Source of the DNA: Variovorax jilinensis
GTDB taxonomy: Bacteria; Pseudomonadota; Gammaproteobacteria; Burkholderiales; Burkholderiaceae_C
Reading direction: 5' to 3'
NCBI RefSeq assembly: GCF_030316885.1
Contig: NZ_JASZYQ010000002.1
Span: 814,001-878,000 of the forward strand
Length of the DNA: 64,000 bases
A model generated the notes under the pieces. It was given only the letters and a program-made list of their open reading frames with translations. It was not told where the DNA came from and did not search any database. A program made the translations under genes and the position numbers. This document shows, one piece after another, positions 7,934-17,078 of this stretch; position 1 is the first letter of the stretch; each line of letters opens with the position of its first letter.

Positions 7934-8923
7934 ATGAAAAAGCTCTCCACCGTCATCTACCTGCTGCTGCTCGCGGCACTGCTCGTCGCGCCCTTCGTGG
8001 GTGCCTACCCGGTGTTCGTGATGAAGCTGATGTGCTTCGCGCTGTTCGCATCGGCCTTCAACCTGCTGCTGGGCTACACCGGCCTCCTGTCCTTCGGCCA
8101 TGCGGCCTTCCTCGGCGGCTCCGCCTACGTGGCCGGCCATGCGATGAAGGTCTGGGGCCTGACACCCGAGCTGGGCCTGCTCGCGGGCACCGCGACCGGG
8201 GCCTTCCTGGGCTGGATCTTCGGCATGCTGGCGATCCGCCGCCAGGGCATCTACTTCGCGATGATCACGCTGGCGCTCGCGCAGATGGTGTTCTTCGTCG
8301 CGCTGCAGGCCAAGTTCACGGGCGGCGAGGACGGCCTGCAGGGTGTGCCGCGCGGCAAGCTCTTCGGCGTCGTCGACCTGCAGAGCGACCTCACGATGTA
8401 CTACGTCACGCTGGTGGTCGTGGTGGCCGCCTTCCTGCTGATCGTGCGCACCATCCACTCGCCCTTCGGCCAGGTGCTGAAGGGCATCAAGGAGAACGAG
8501 CCGCGTGCGCTCTCGCTGGGCTACGACGTGAGCCGCTTCAAGCTGCTGGCCTTCGTGATCTCGGCCGCGCTGTCGGGTCTCGCGGGCTCGCTCAAGACGC
8601 TGGTGCTGGGCTTCGCGACGCTGTCGGACGTGCACTGGAGCGCCTCGGGCCAGGTCATCCTGATGACGCTGGTGGGCGGCCTGGGCACGCTGTCGGGGCC
8701 GCTGGTCGGCTCGGCCGTGGTGGTGCTGCTGGAGAACAAGATCGGCGAGTTCGGCCACCTGCTGGCGCGTCTGACGACCATCGAGTGGTTCAACACGCTC
8801 GGCGAATCCGTCACCATGGTCACCGGCCTGATCTTCGTGATCTGCGTGCTCGCCTTCCGCAAGGGGATCATGGGCGAGATCATCGCCTTCATCGATCGAC
8901 GGCGCGGCACCGCCAAGGGCTGA
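7934..8923 (+). CDS. Branched-chain amino acid-type ABC transporter permease LivM-like (system 1)
   Basis: The 329-residue permease has about nine to ten hydrophobic segments. FNLLLGYTGLLSFGHAAFLG near residues 35-60 and TLVGGLGTLSGPLVGSA near the C-terminus are the typical LivM motifs, the latter being the ATPase-coupling loop. It is the last gene of system 1. It runs toward the last gene of a second Liv operon on the other strand, leaving 126 bp that hold a dispersed repeat but no classical terminator with a T run. Confidence 0.93.
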   Translation: MKKLSTVIYLLLLAALLVAPFVGAYPVFVMKLMCFALFASAFNLLLGYTGLLSFGHAAFLGGSAYVAGHAMKVWGLTPELGLLAGTATGAFLGWIFGMLAIRRQGIYFAMITLALAQMVFFVALQAKFTGGEDGLQGVPRGKLFGVVDLQSDLTMYYVTLVVVVAAFLLIVRTIHSPFGQVLKGIKENEPRALSLGYDVSRFKLLAFVISAALSGLAGSLKTLVLGFATLSDVHWSASGQVILMTLVGGLGTLSGPLVGSAVVVLLENKIGEFGHLLARLTTIEWFNTLGESVTMVTGLIFVICVLAFRKGIMGEIIAFIDRRRGTAKG

Positions 8924-8930
8924 AAGGCCT

Positions 8931-9049
8931 GAGGCCCCCACGCTCCCCCACTGCGTGTGGGTCGTTGCCCCCCGTGGGGGAAACAGCAGGCCGCCCGTGC
9001 GTGCAAAGCGCGGACTTCGCCGCGCTGGCGGTCCGGCCCCGGCCTGACA
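8931..9049. repeat. Dispersed GC-rich intergenic repeat, copy 1
   Basis: The sequence between the two convergent Liv operons contains CCCCCACGCT, CGTGTGGGTCG and GCCCCCCGTGGGGG, in the same order as in the segment at 58745-58823 (CCCCCATGCT, CGTGTGCTGCG, GCCCCCCGAGGGGG). Both include short hairpins (CCCCC/GGGGG and a CCCACGC/GCGTGTGGG pair) and both lie just after a stop codon. From memory, such elements are abundant between genes in Comamonadaceae. Here it may act as a bidirectional factor-dependent terminator or mRNA stabiliser for the converging operons. Confidence 0.55.
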
Positions 9050-9774
9050 TCAAACCCCGAGATAGTCGCGCCAGACGCTGCGGTCGCTCTCGAGCGCAGC
9101 CGAGTCGCCGCGCCACACCACGCGGCCGCGCTCGAGCACCACGTGGCTGTCGGCCAGCGCGAGCAGGCGGTCGACGTACTTGTCGACCACGAGGATGGTC
9201 TGGCCGGCTTCCTTGAGCTGCCTGAGGCAGCGCCAGATCTCCTCGCGGATCACCGGGGCCAGCCCCTCGGTGGCCTCGTCGAGGATCAGCAGGCGTGGAT
9301 TGGTCGACAGCGCCCGCGCGATCGCGAGCATCTGCTGCTCGCCACCCGAGAGCTGGTTGCCCATGTGGCCGCTGCGCTCCCGCAGGCGCGGGAACAGCTT
9401 CCAGAGCCGCTCGAGCGACCAGCCGTCGCGCAGGCCGTTGCGGTTGTCGGCGAAGGCCACCAGGTGCTCGCGCACGCTGAGGTTCGGAAAGCACTGCCGG
9501 CCCTCGGGCACGATCGCGACGCCCAGGCGCGCGATCGCGTCGGGTGCCATGCCGCGCAGCGTGCTGTCGTCGAAGCGGATCTCGCCCGCACGCGGCGCCA
9601 GGGCACCGATCAGCGTCTTGATCGTCGTGCTCTTGCCCATGCCGTTGCGACCCAGCAGCGTGGTCACGGTGCCGGGCAGGATGTCGAGATCGATGCCGAA
9701 CAACACCTGGCTCGCGCCGTAGCCGGCCTCGATGCCACGCGCGCGCAGCAGCGCATGTGGTGCAGTCGTCGTGC

Positions 9775-9778
<4 letters not shown>
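9050..9778 (-). CDS. Branched-chain amino acid-type ABC transporter, ATPase subunit LivF-like (system 2)
   Basis: The 242-residue ATPase has an intact Walker A (GRNGMGKST, residues about 43-51), signature LSGGEQQMLAIARAL and Walker B LLILDEATEGLAP. The switch region reads VVDKYVDRL rather than the usual VEQN or VEH, a variant I have seen in other Burkholderiales LivF proteins. It is the last gene of an eight-gene minus-strand operon that begins with the dioxygenase at 15878. Its ATG overlaps the livG stop (ATGA), so it is translationally coupled. It probably energises uptake of the aromatic substrate used by the dioxygenase. Confidence 0.92.
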
Positions 9779-10538
<760 letters not shown>

Positions 10539-10542
<4 letters not shown>

Positions 10543-11534
10543 TCGGCGGCTCCTGCAGGCGCTGCGGCCATCTGCGCGCGCGGCTTGCGCTGCATCACCG
10601 CGACCACGCCGCGCGGCGCGAAGAAGACGATCACGAGCAGCAGCACGCCCAGCGGCAGGTGCCAGTAGTCGGTGTACTGCCTGGTGACCTCCTCGAGCAG
10701 GATCCACACCGCCGCGCCGACCGGTCCGCCCCAGCGCCGGCCGACGCCGCCGATCACCACCATCACGACCAGCGTGGCCGACTGGGTCCAGTGCATCATG
10801 GCCGGGCTCACGAAGCTGTTGTTCGTGACCAGCAGGGCGCCGGCCAGCCCGGCGACCGCACCCGCGATCGCGAAGGCCACCAGCCGCAGCCGGAACACGG
10901 GGTAGCCCATCGCCTGCATGCGGGTCTCGTTGTCGCGGATGCCGGTCAGGGCATGGCCGAAGCGCGAGAGCGTGGCGCGGTTGAGGAGCGCCATCACGGC
11001 CGCAAGCAGCAGCAGCACGACCCAGTACAGCGTCGGCTCGTGCGCCAGGTCCAGACCCATGTCCAGCGTGGGCCGCTGCGGCAGGTTGTAGCCGTCGTCG
11101 CCGCCGTAGATGCGCAGCGACACCGCGATGAAGTAGAGCATCTGCGCGAAGGCCAGCGTGATCATGATGAAGTAGACGCCGCGCGTGCGCAGCGCGACCA
11201 GGCCGATCAGCGCCGCCACGCCCGCGGCGACGGCTGCCGCGGCCGGCCACAGGAACCAGGCCGAGCCGAAACCGGCGTGCGACAGCGCCACCAGGGTGTA
11301 GGCACCGACGCCGATGAAGCCGGCATGCCCGAGCGCCGCCATGCCGCCGAAGCCCAGGATGAAGTTGAGCCCCGCAGCGGCCAGCGCGAAGATCAGCGCG
11401 CGGCGGACGAAGCCGACGTAGAAGTCCAGGCCCAGGGCCGGCGCCACGAGCGGGAAGGCGGCGAGCAGCCCGAGCGCGAGCCACGGTGCCCAGCGCGCGA
11501 TGCCGGAGTTTTCGGAAGGGCTTGTCGTCGTCAT
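10539..11534 (-). CDS. Branched-chain amino acid-type ABC transporter permease LivM-like (system 2)
   Basis: This 331-residue inner-membrane protein has about ten hydrophobic segments. The LivM features are the segment LNFILGFGGMAALGHAGFIG near residues 50-75 and the coupling loop VVIGGVGRRWGGPVGAAV. The permease starts 5 bp after the livH stop and ends in an ATGA overlap with livG. The N-terminus before the first helix is short and polar. Confidence 0.92.
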
Positions 11535-11538
11535 GAGA

Positions 11539-12459
11539 TCAACCCCGCGCCGGGAACAGCCCGGCCGGCTTGAAGACCAGCACGCCGGCCATCAGCGCGT
11601 AGGTCGCGAGGCCCGCGATCGCGGGCGCGAGGTCGGACACCACGGTCGGCGGCAGCGCGGTCGCGAGCGCCATCGGCACGAAGGCGCGGCCGATGGTGTC
11701 GACCAGGCCGACCAGCAATGCCGCCACCAGCGCGCCGCGGATCGAGCCGATGCCGCCGATCACGAGCACCACGAGCGAAGGAATCAGGATGTCCTCCCCC
11801 ATGCCGATCTGCACCGCCGTGATCGGCCCCATCAGCGCGCCGGCCAGCGCCGCCAGCGCGGCACCGAGCAGGAAGACGAGCGAGAACACGCGTCCCACGC
11901 GCACGCCCATGAACTCGGCCATCGCGCGGTTCGACGCGCCTGCGCGCACCACCATGCCGACGCGTGTGCGATTGACCAGCAGGTAGAGACCCAGCGCCAC
12001 AAGCGCGCCTGCGGCCAGCAGCACGATGCGGTAGGAAGGATAGAAGAGGCCCGGCAGCAGCTCGACCGGGCCCGAGAGTGCGGCGGGCGCCGAGGCCATG
12101 ACTGGTGACGGGCCCCAGATCATCTTGACCACGTCGTCGGCGATCAGGATCAGGCCGAAGGTCGCGAGCACCTGCGACAGGTGGTCGCGGCCATAGAGGC
12201 GTCGCACCAGGAAGACTTCGAGCGCCAGCGCCACCACCACGATCACCGCGATCGCCACCGCCACCGCCGCGACGAAGGAGCCGTGGTGCGTGTGCACCTC
12301 GGCCGCGACGTAGGCCCCGCCCATGAAGAGCGAACCGTGCGCGAGGTTCATCACGTCCATGATGCCGAACACCAGCGTGAGGCCCGCTGCGAGCAGGAAC
12401 AGCATCAGCCCGTAGCCCAGGCCATTCAGCAGCTGCTCGGTGAGGAGGATCGCCGTCAT
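11539..12459 (-). CDS. Branched-chain amino acid-type ABC transporter permease LivH-like (system 2)
   Basis: The 306-residue permease has about eight hydrophobic segments. The N-terminal part contains LTLVFGIMDVMNLAHGSLFM, the hallmark of LivH, and VVLVIGGIGSIRGALV is the ATPase-coupling loop. It begins 4 bp after the binding-protein stop. With the LivM-like partner it forms the channel of system 2; placement directly downstream of a ring-hydroxylating dioxygenase suggests an aromatic acid rather than leucine as substrate. Confidence 0.92.
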   Translation of the reverse strand: MTAILLTEQLLNGLGYGLMLFLLAAGLTLVFGIMDVMNLAHGSLFMGGAYVAAEVHTHHGSFVAAVAVAIAVIVVVALALEVFLVRRLYGRDHLSQVLATFGLILIADDVVKMIWGPSPVMASAPAALSGPVELLPGLFYPSYRIVLLAAGALVALGLYLLVNRTRVGMVVRAGASNRAMAEFMGVRVGRVFSLVFLLGAALAALAGALMGPITAVQIGMGEDILIPSLVVLVIGGIGSIRGALVAALLVGLVDTIGRAFVPMALATALPPTVVSDLAPAIAGLATYALMAGVLVFKPAGLFPARG

Positions 12460-12463
12460 GCGT

Positions 12464-13657
12464 TCAGGACTTCAGCGGGCACTGCTCGAAGTAGGCATCG
12501 CGATAGCCCTTGAGCGGCGTCGAGAGCGTGCGGTTGGTGATCTTGCCCTCGGCGTTCTTGCCGATCACGCGCAGGTAGTAGTCCTGCACCGGGAAGTTGT
12601 TGTTGCCGTACTTGAAGGGGCCGCGCACCGACTCGAACTTCGCGGCCTTGAGGGCCTTGAGCACCGCGGCCTTGTCCTTCACGTCGCCCTTCACGTCGCG
12701 TACCGCAGCGTCCATGGCCATGATCGCGTCGTAGGCCTGTGCGGCATAGAAGGTGGGGTAGCGGTTGTAGGCGCGGCGGAACTCGGCGACGAACTTTTCG
12801 TTGGCCGCGTTCGGCAGGTCGTGCGACCACTGCGAGGTGCTGAACAGGCCCAGCATCGGCTCTCCCACCGCGGCGATCGTGTCCTCGTCGGCCGATGCCG
12901 GCGTGGTCACGAGCGTGATGTCCTTCGACAGGCCCGAGCCCACGAACTGCTTGATGAAGTTGATGCCCATCGCGCCGGGCAGGAAGAAGAACACCGCCTC
13001 AGGCTTTGCAGCGCGCATCTGCGCGAGTTCCGCCGAGTAGTCGAGCTGGCCGACCTTGCTGTAGATCTCGCCCGAGACCGCGCCGTTGAAGCGGCGCTTG
13101 AACCCCGTGAGGTGGTCGCGTCCGGCGGGGTAGTTGGGCGCGATGAGGACTGCGCTCTTGAATCCCTTCTCGGCCGCGTACTTCCCGGCGGCCTCGTCCC
13201 AGGTGTCGTTCTGGTAGGTCGAGCCGAAGAAGTAGGGATTGCACTGCGCACCCGCGTACTGGCTCGGGCCCGGGTTGCTCGTGATGTAGGGCACCTTGGC
13301 GGCGAACAGCGTCGGCCCCACCGCGAGCGCGACGTTCGAAGGGGTCGGTCCGGTGAAGAAGTCGATCTTGTCGCGCTGGATCATGCGGTCGACCACCTGC
13401 TTGGCCTGGTCCGGGCTGCCGGCCGTGTCGGCCTGCACGAACTCCGCGGGCTGGCCGCCAAGCTTGTTGCCGAGCAGCTTGATGGCGAGGTTGATGCCGT
13501 CGCGCGCCTCGGCGCCACCGGCAGCGAAGGGGCCCGAGATGTCGAGCGCGAGCCCGACCTTGACGGGATCGGCCGCGAGCGCACCGCCGCACAGCGTGAG
13601 GGCCGCGAGCGCGATGGCGCTGCAACGGAGGAAGGGCATCGGAAGTTTGGCGTTCAT
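12464..13657 (-). CDS. ABC transporter periplasmic substrate-binding protein, Liv type (system 2)
   Basis: The 397-residue product has a signal peptide (MNAKLPMPFLRC to GGALA, cut about residue 28) and a type I periplasmic-binding fold beginning DPVKVGLALDISGPFAAGG. It is only distantly related to the two binding proteins of system 1. It is encoded 30 bp after the Rieske ferredoxin gene and 4 bp before livH, which ties the transporter to the dioxygenase operon. Binding proteins in this position in aromatic catabolic operons usually bind the ring-hydroxylation substrate or a close precursor; that is inference here. Confidence 0.9.
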   Translation of the reverse strand: MNAKLPMPFLRCSAIALAALTLCGGALAADPVKVGLALDISGPFAAGGAEARDGINLAIKLLGNKLGGQPAEFVQADTAGSPDQAKQVVDRMIQRDKIDFFTGPTPSNVALAVGPTLFAAKVPYITSNPGPSQYAGAQCNPYFFGSTYQNDTWDEAAGKYAAEKGFKSAVLIAPNYPAGRDHLTGFKRRFNGAVSGEIYSKVGQLDYSAELAQMRAAKPEAVFFFLPGAMGINFIKQFVGSGLSKDITLVTTPASADEDTIAAVGEPMLGLFSTSQWSHDLPNAANEKFVAEFRRAYNRYPTFYAAQAYDAIMAMDAAVRDVKGDVKDKAAVLKALKAAKFESVRGPFKYGNNNFPVQDYYLRVIGKNAEGKITNRTLSTPLKGYRDAYFEQCPLKS

Positions 13658-13687
13658 GGCAGTGGGATGAAGAGAGGAAATGAAAGA

Positions 13688-14041
13688 TCAATCGGCGGCG
13701 GGGACGCCGACCTCGACGCGGCCTGCACGCACCTGCACCGGGAAGCTGCGTACCGCCTCGGTCACCGGGCCGCCGCGCGTCTCGCCGGTGCAGATGTCGA
13801 ACAGGCCCTGGTGCAGCGGGCATTCGATGCAGCCGTTCTCGACCCAGCCGTCCGACAGCCGCGCGTTGCCGTGCGTGCACAGGTCGTGCAGCGCATGCAG
13901 CGCCTCGCCTTGCCTGAACACAGCAATCGGCGTGCCTGCTGCGATCACGGGCCAGACGGCGCCATCGGGAAAGTCGTCGGGTTCGCCGACGTCGTGCCAG
14001 GCGAGCGCCTGCTCGGCTGCGATCTCGGTGCTTGGATTCAT
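13688..14041 (-). CDS. Rieske [2Fe-2S] ferredoxin of a ring-hydroxylating dioxygenase
   Basis: The 117-residue soluble ferredoxin carries the Rieske cluster ligands C55-x-H57 and C74-x-x-H77 (CTHG and CPLHQG), spaced as in BphF/NdoA/AndAb-type proteins. It passes electrons from a reductase to the terminal oxygenase. The gene lies 24 bp after the beta subunit. No ferredoxin reductase gene follows it, unlike the andAcAdAbAa arrangement it otherwise resembles; a reductase encoded elsewhere must serve it. Confidence 0.92.
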   Translation of the reverse strand: MNPSTEIAAEQALAWHDVGEPDDFPDGAVWPVIAAGTPIAVFRQGEALHALHDLCTHGNARLSDGWVENGCIECPLHQGLFDICTGETRGGPVTEAVRSFPVQVRAGRVEVGVPAAD

Positions 14042-14065
14042 GGCGGGTTCCGCGTCGTTGTGGGG

Positions 14066-14578
14066 TCAGATGGGCGTGGCGAGCAGCGTCTGCACGCGCG
14101 AGGTGTCGTAGATCACGCGGCGCTTCTGGTAGCGCCAGCCTTCGGGCGTGCGCACGACGCGGTCGAGGTAGCGGCCGGCCTGGTAGACGAAGGATTCGCC
14201 ATTGGTGCGCGTCTGCACCACGACGTAGCTGGACTGGGCATCGACCGTGTCCTCGTCGACGTGCGTGAGCTGCAGCCCCGAGGTCATGTGGCGCGAGGCG
14301 TGTTCCTCGTAGATGTTGGCGTGCCGCAGCGACAGCACGCGGTCGCGCAGCATGCGCTGGTTGTCGCAGTAGATGACGCCGATCGGCAGGCCCATGTCGG
14401 CGTTCTCCTTGGGCACGATCTCGTACAGGCAGTCGGCCGTGAAGAGGGCGGCCCATTCCTCGAGGCGGTCGTTGTCGAGGGCGGCGCAGTAGCGTTCCTG
14501 CAGCTGCTGGATCTCGAACCACAGCAGCACCGATTCGAGCGAGGTGGCGGTGGGCTTCTCGCGGGTCATCATGTTCAT
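14066..14578 (-). CDS. Ring-hydroxylating dioxygenase, beta (small) subunit
   Basis: The 170-residue protein belongs to the SnoaL-like beta-subunit family (AntB, BenB, NagH, AndAd). It contains the family segment LLWFEIQQLQERYCAALDN near residues 18-37 and the basic YQKRRVIYDTSR near the C-terminus. Beta subunits are structural partners of the alpha subunit in an alpha3beta3 oxygenase. The gene starts 13 bp after the alpha stop. Two in-frame Met codons occur at positions 1 and 3-4; the first is used here. Confidence 0.9.
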   Translation of the reverse strand: MNMMTREKPTATSLESVLLWFEIQQLQERYCAALDNDRLEEWAALFTADCLYEIVPKENADMGLPIGVIYCDNQRMLRDRVLSLRHANIYEEHASRHMTSGLQLTHVDEDTVDAQSSYVVVQTRTNGESFVYQAGRYLDRVVRTPEGWRYQKRRVIYDTSRVQTLLATPI

Positions 14579-14591
14579 GGCGCGTGCTCCT

Positions 14592-15878
14592 TCAATAGCC
14601 CATGAGCTTCTGGTAGCCCATCCAGAACTTGCGGATCAGGCTCTCGGTGATCAGCGTGTCGATCTGGTCGGGCTTGGCCAGGCCCATGTCCATCACCGAG
14701 GTGGTCTCGCCGTCGCGCACGGTGCCGCGCTGCACAAGCTCGGTCGCCTCGGTGTCCTCCATCGAGATGTAGCCCGCGGGGCCCACCAGATTGGCCTGCT
14801 TGATGCGCAGCGCACGCAGCTCGGGCGTGTCGTCCGCGTAGCCGAAGAAATGGAACACCAGCTCGAACTGATCCGGCCCCTTGGGCAGCACCTGGCGCGC
14901 CACCAGCGTGTTGTGGATCTGCTGGATCACGAGCTGCGGGAAGATGGTCTGGATGTGGTTGGTGCAGTCCTCCTCGAACTCGCTCACGAAGCCCAGCACC
15001 GAGTCGTCCTCGAGGTGGAAGCCGTCGTCCATCGAGCGGATGGTCTGCTGCTTGTAGGCGCTCGCGGTGTCGCCGTCGTCCTTCTTCGTCGCAGTGATGA
15101 TGCTGTGCAGCCCGTGCGTGGCATCGGGCAGCGAGCGGGCCTGCATGCCGACGCGGAAGATGTTGAAGGTCGTATGGAACAAGTGCAGCATGCTCGCGTG
15201 GTACGGGTCCTTCACGTTCTCGTAGTAGAGCTTCCAGTTCGAGTGCGCGTACTGCCGCGTGCAGCCGAGATACACGATCGGCTTGTGGAAGATGCGGTCC
15301 ACCCAGGGCCGCATCTCGGCGCCGATGTAGTCGAAGAGCGGCGGCGCCTCGTCGCTGAAGCTCGCGAAAACCAGCCCCTTGTAGCTCTCCACGCGAAGCT
15401 GCCGCAGGCTGTGGTTCTTCGGGTCGAAGTCGGCCGGCATGCCCGCGATCTCCTTCTGGCCGCGCCGGAAGGGCACGCCTTCGAGGTTGCCGGCCGCGTC
15501 GTAGCTCCACTGGTGGTAGACGCAGGTGTGCGACTTCGCATTGCCGCGCGCATGGCGGCACACCGTGGCGCCGCGGTGCGCACAGCGATTGACCCAGGCC
15601 GCGAGAGTGCCTTCGGGCGTGCGCGTCACCACCACCGGCGTGTCGCCGACGAAGGTGCTCTTGTAGTCGCCGGGCTCGGGAATCTCGGCCTCGAGCGCGA
15701 CGAAGTTCCACACCGGCCCGCGGAAGATGCGCTCCTGCTCGCGCTCGTACACCTCCTGCGCGCTGAAGACCTTGTAGGGAACACGGGAACCATCGGCGCG
15801 CGGGAAATGCACCGAACTGGTTGGCGGCAGGCGGTCCGGCGAAGGACGCAGCGCGCTGATGTCGACGATCTGGTTCAT
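14592..15878 (-). CDS. Ring-hydroxylating dioxygenase, alpha (catalytic) subunit, anthranilate/salicylate type
   Basis: The 428-residue terminal oxygenase uses O2 and electrons from the ferredoxin to hydroxylate an aromatic ring. Rieske ligands are C99, H101, C119 and H122. The mononuclear iron site is ENVKDPYHASMLH with D224, H227 and H232. The overall sequence resembles AndAc (anthranilate 1,2-dioxygenase of Burkholderia cepacia) and NagG (salicylate 5-hydroxylase). The order AraC regulator (divergent), alpha, beta, ferredoxin matches the and cluster, so anthranilate is my first guess and salicylate or a related benzoate the second. The first gene of an eight-gene operon including a Liv importer. 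Confidence 0.88.
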   Translation of the reverse strand: MNQIVDISALRPSPDRLPPTSSVHFPRADGSRVPYKVFSAQEVYEREQERIFRGPVWNFVALEAEIPEPGDYKSTFVGDTPVVVTRTPEGTLAAWVNRCAHRGATVCRHARGNAKSHTCVYHQWSYDAAGNLEGVPFRRGQKEIAGMPADFDPKNHSLRQLRVESYKGLVFASFSDEAPPLFDYIGAEMRPWVDRIFHKPIVYLGCTRQYAHSNWKLYYENVKDPYHASMLHLFHTTFNIFRVGMQARSLPDATHGLHSIITATKKDDGDTASAYKQQTIRSMDDGFHLEDDSVLGFVSEFEEDCTNHIQTIFPQLVIQQIHNTLVARQVLPKGPDQFELVFHFFGYADDTPELRALRIKQANLVGPAGYISMEDTEATELVQRGTVRDGETTSVMDMGLAKPDQIDTLITESLIRKFWMGYQKLMGY

Positions 15879-16039
15879 GGCGGGGCTTTCGAAGTCGGTG
15901 CTGTCCGATGCAGCGTTCAGGCCATTCTTCGCGGGCCCGCCGGGCGCCGCTATCCGATTCGCGCAGCGTGCGCGGCCGCCTGTCCGGATCGCGCGAAAAG
16001 CATGCGGTGCCGTGGCTCGCTTCTTGCTGAAACCGGTTC
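15879..16039. promoter_or_regulatory. Divergent promoter region between araC-type regulator and dioxygenase operon
   Basis: These 161 bp separate two divergent genes and must hold both promoters. Three related words occur: TGTCCGAT at 15902, TATCCGAT at 15951 and TGTCCGGAT at 15981. They could be half-sites for the AraC-type regulator, but the spacing is irregular (49 and 30 bp) and the match is short. No strong sigma-70 promoter is evident. Confidence 0.35.
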
Positions 16040-17062
16040 ATGACGCCCGCCTTCGCCACGCCTGCCGCCCAACCGGCGCACCGGATGGGCGCCTTCGAGC
16101 CCAGCGTGCTGCGGTCGAACCGGCTGTTCGAGTCGCGCGACCTCGACGAGGCGCGCGAGCGCATCTCGCGCGTCATGCAGCCGCACGAGGTGTGGCGCGT
16201 GGGGGGCTGCGCCGACGGCGGCGCCGGCTCGCACATGGACTTCGTGCGCGTCGGCGGCATCGGCCTCGGCACCATCGATTTCGGCGAGGCCGTGCAACTC
16301 GAGGTCGATGCGATCGACGACTACCACCTGCTGATGTTCTGCCTGCGCGGACGCGCCGAGACCCGCGTCGACGGCCGCCCGATCGCCGCCAGCACGCACG
16401 AGGGCATCGTGTGCGCGCCCGGGCGCGACTTCAGTGCGGCGCTGTCGCCCGATTGCGAGCAGTTCGTGGTGCGGCTCGACCGCGCCATGGTGCAGGGGCA
16501 TGCGGGCGCCGAGGTGCACTTCAACGAATCGCTCGATCTGCGCCGTCCCGAGCTTCAGCCCTGGCTCGAACAGGTGCGCGCGATGGCGACCTCGCCCTTC
16601 CTGCTCGCCTCGGCGCAGCGCAATCCGCTGATTGCGGTCGAGCTCGAACGGCTGCTGGTGCTGCTGCTGCTCGAAGGGCAGGGTCGCCATGTCGCGCCCG
16701 AGCCGCGTGCGTCGCGCGGTGCCGGGCCCGGGATCGCACCGGCCTGCGTGCACCGGGCCGAGGCGTACATGCAGGCCCACGTCGACGAGCCGCTCTGCCT
16801 GGCGGATATCGCGCAGGCCGCGCAGGTGCCGGTGCGCACGCTGCTCGATGCCTTCAAGCGCTTTCGCGACCACGCGCCGATGCAGTACCTGAAGGAACTG
16901 CGCCTCGAGCTCGCGCGCCGCCGGCTGCAGCGGCCGGACGCCGCGACCCGCGTCTCGAGCGTGGCGCTCGATTGCGGCTTCCTGCACCTGGGCCGCTTCT
17001 CGCAGGCCTACAGCCGCCGCTTCGGCGAGTCGCCTTCGGTGACGTTGCAGGCGAATCTCTAG
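16040..17062 (+). CDS. AraC/XylS-family transcriptional regulator of the dioxygenase operon
   Basis: The 340-residue protein has a C-terminal AraC DNA-binding domain (about residues 235-335) with two helix-turn-helix units: LADIAQAAQVPVRTLLDAF and the conserved VALDCGFLHLGRFSQAYSRRF. The N-terminal 200 residues resemble the ligand-sensing domain of XylS/AndR-type activators. It is transcribed divergently from the dioxygenase, the same arrangement as andR with the andAcAdAbAa genes, so it probably activates that operon when the aromatic inducer is present. It ends 16 bp from the end of the convergent AttH-like gene. Confidence 0.88.
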   Translation: MTPAFATPAAQPAHRMGAFEPSVLRSNRLFESRDLDEARERISRVMQPHEVWRVGGCADGGAGSHMDFVRVGGIGLGTIDFGEAVQLEVDAIDDYHLLMFCLRGRAETRVDGRPIAASTHEGIVCAPGRDFSAALSPDCEQFVVRLDRAMVQGHAGAEVHFNESLDLRRPELQPWLEQVRAMATSPFLLASAQRNPLIAVELERLLVLLLLEGQGRHVAPEPRASRGAGPGIAPACVHRAEAYMQAHVDEPLCLADIAQAAQVPVRTLLDAFKRFRDHAPMQYLKELRLELARRRLQRPDAATRVSSVALDCGFLHLGRFSQAYSRRFGESPSVTLQANL

Positions 17063-17078
17063 CGCCCGCCGACAGGTC

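Noticed and set aside
7052..8941. Antisense open frame of 629 codons opposite the LivHM permeases
   Set aside because: The translation is rich in Asp, His, Gln and Arg, as expected for the complement of hydrophobic codons, and the sense frames encode clear permeases.
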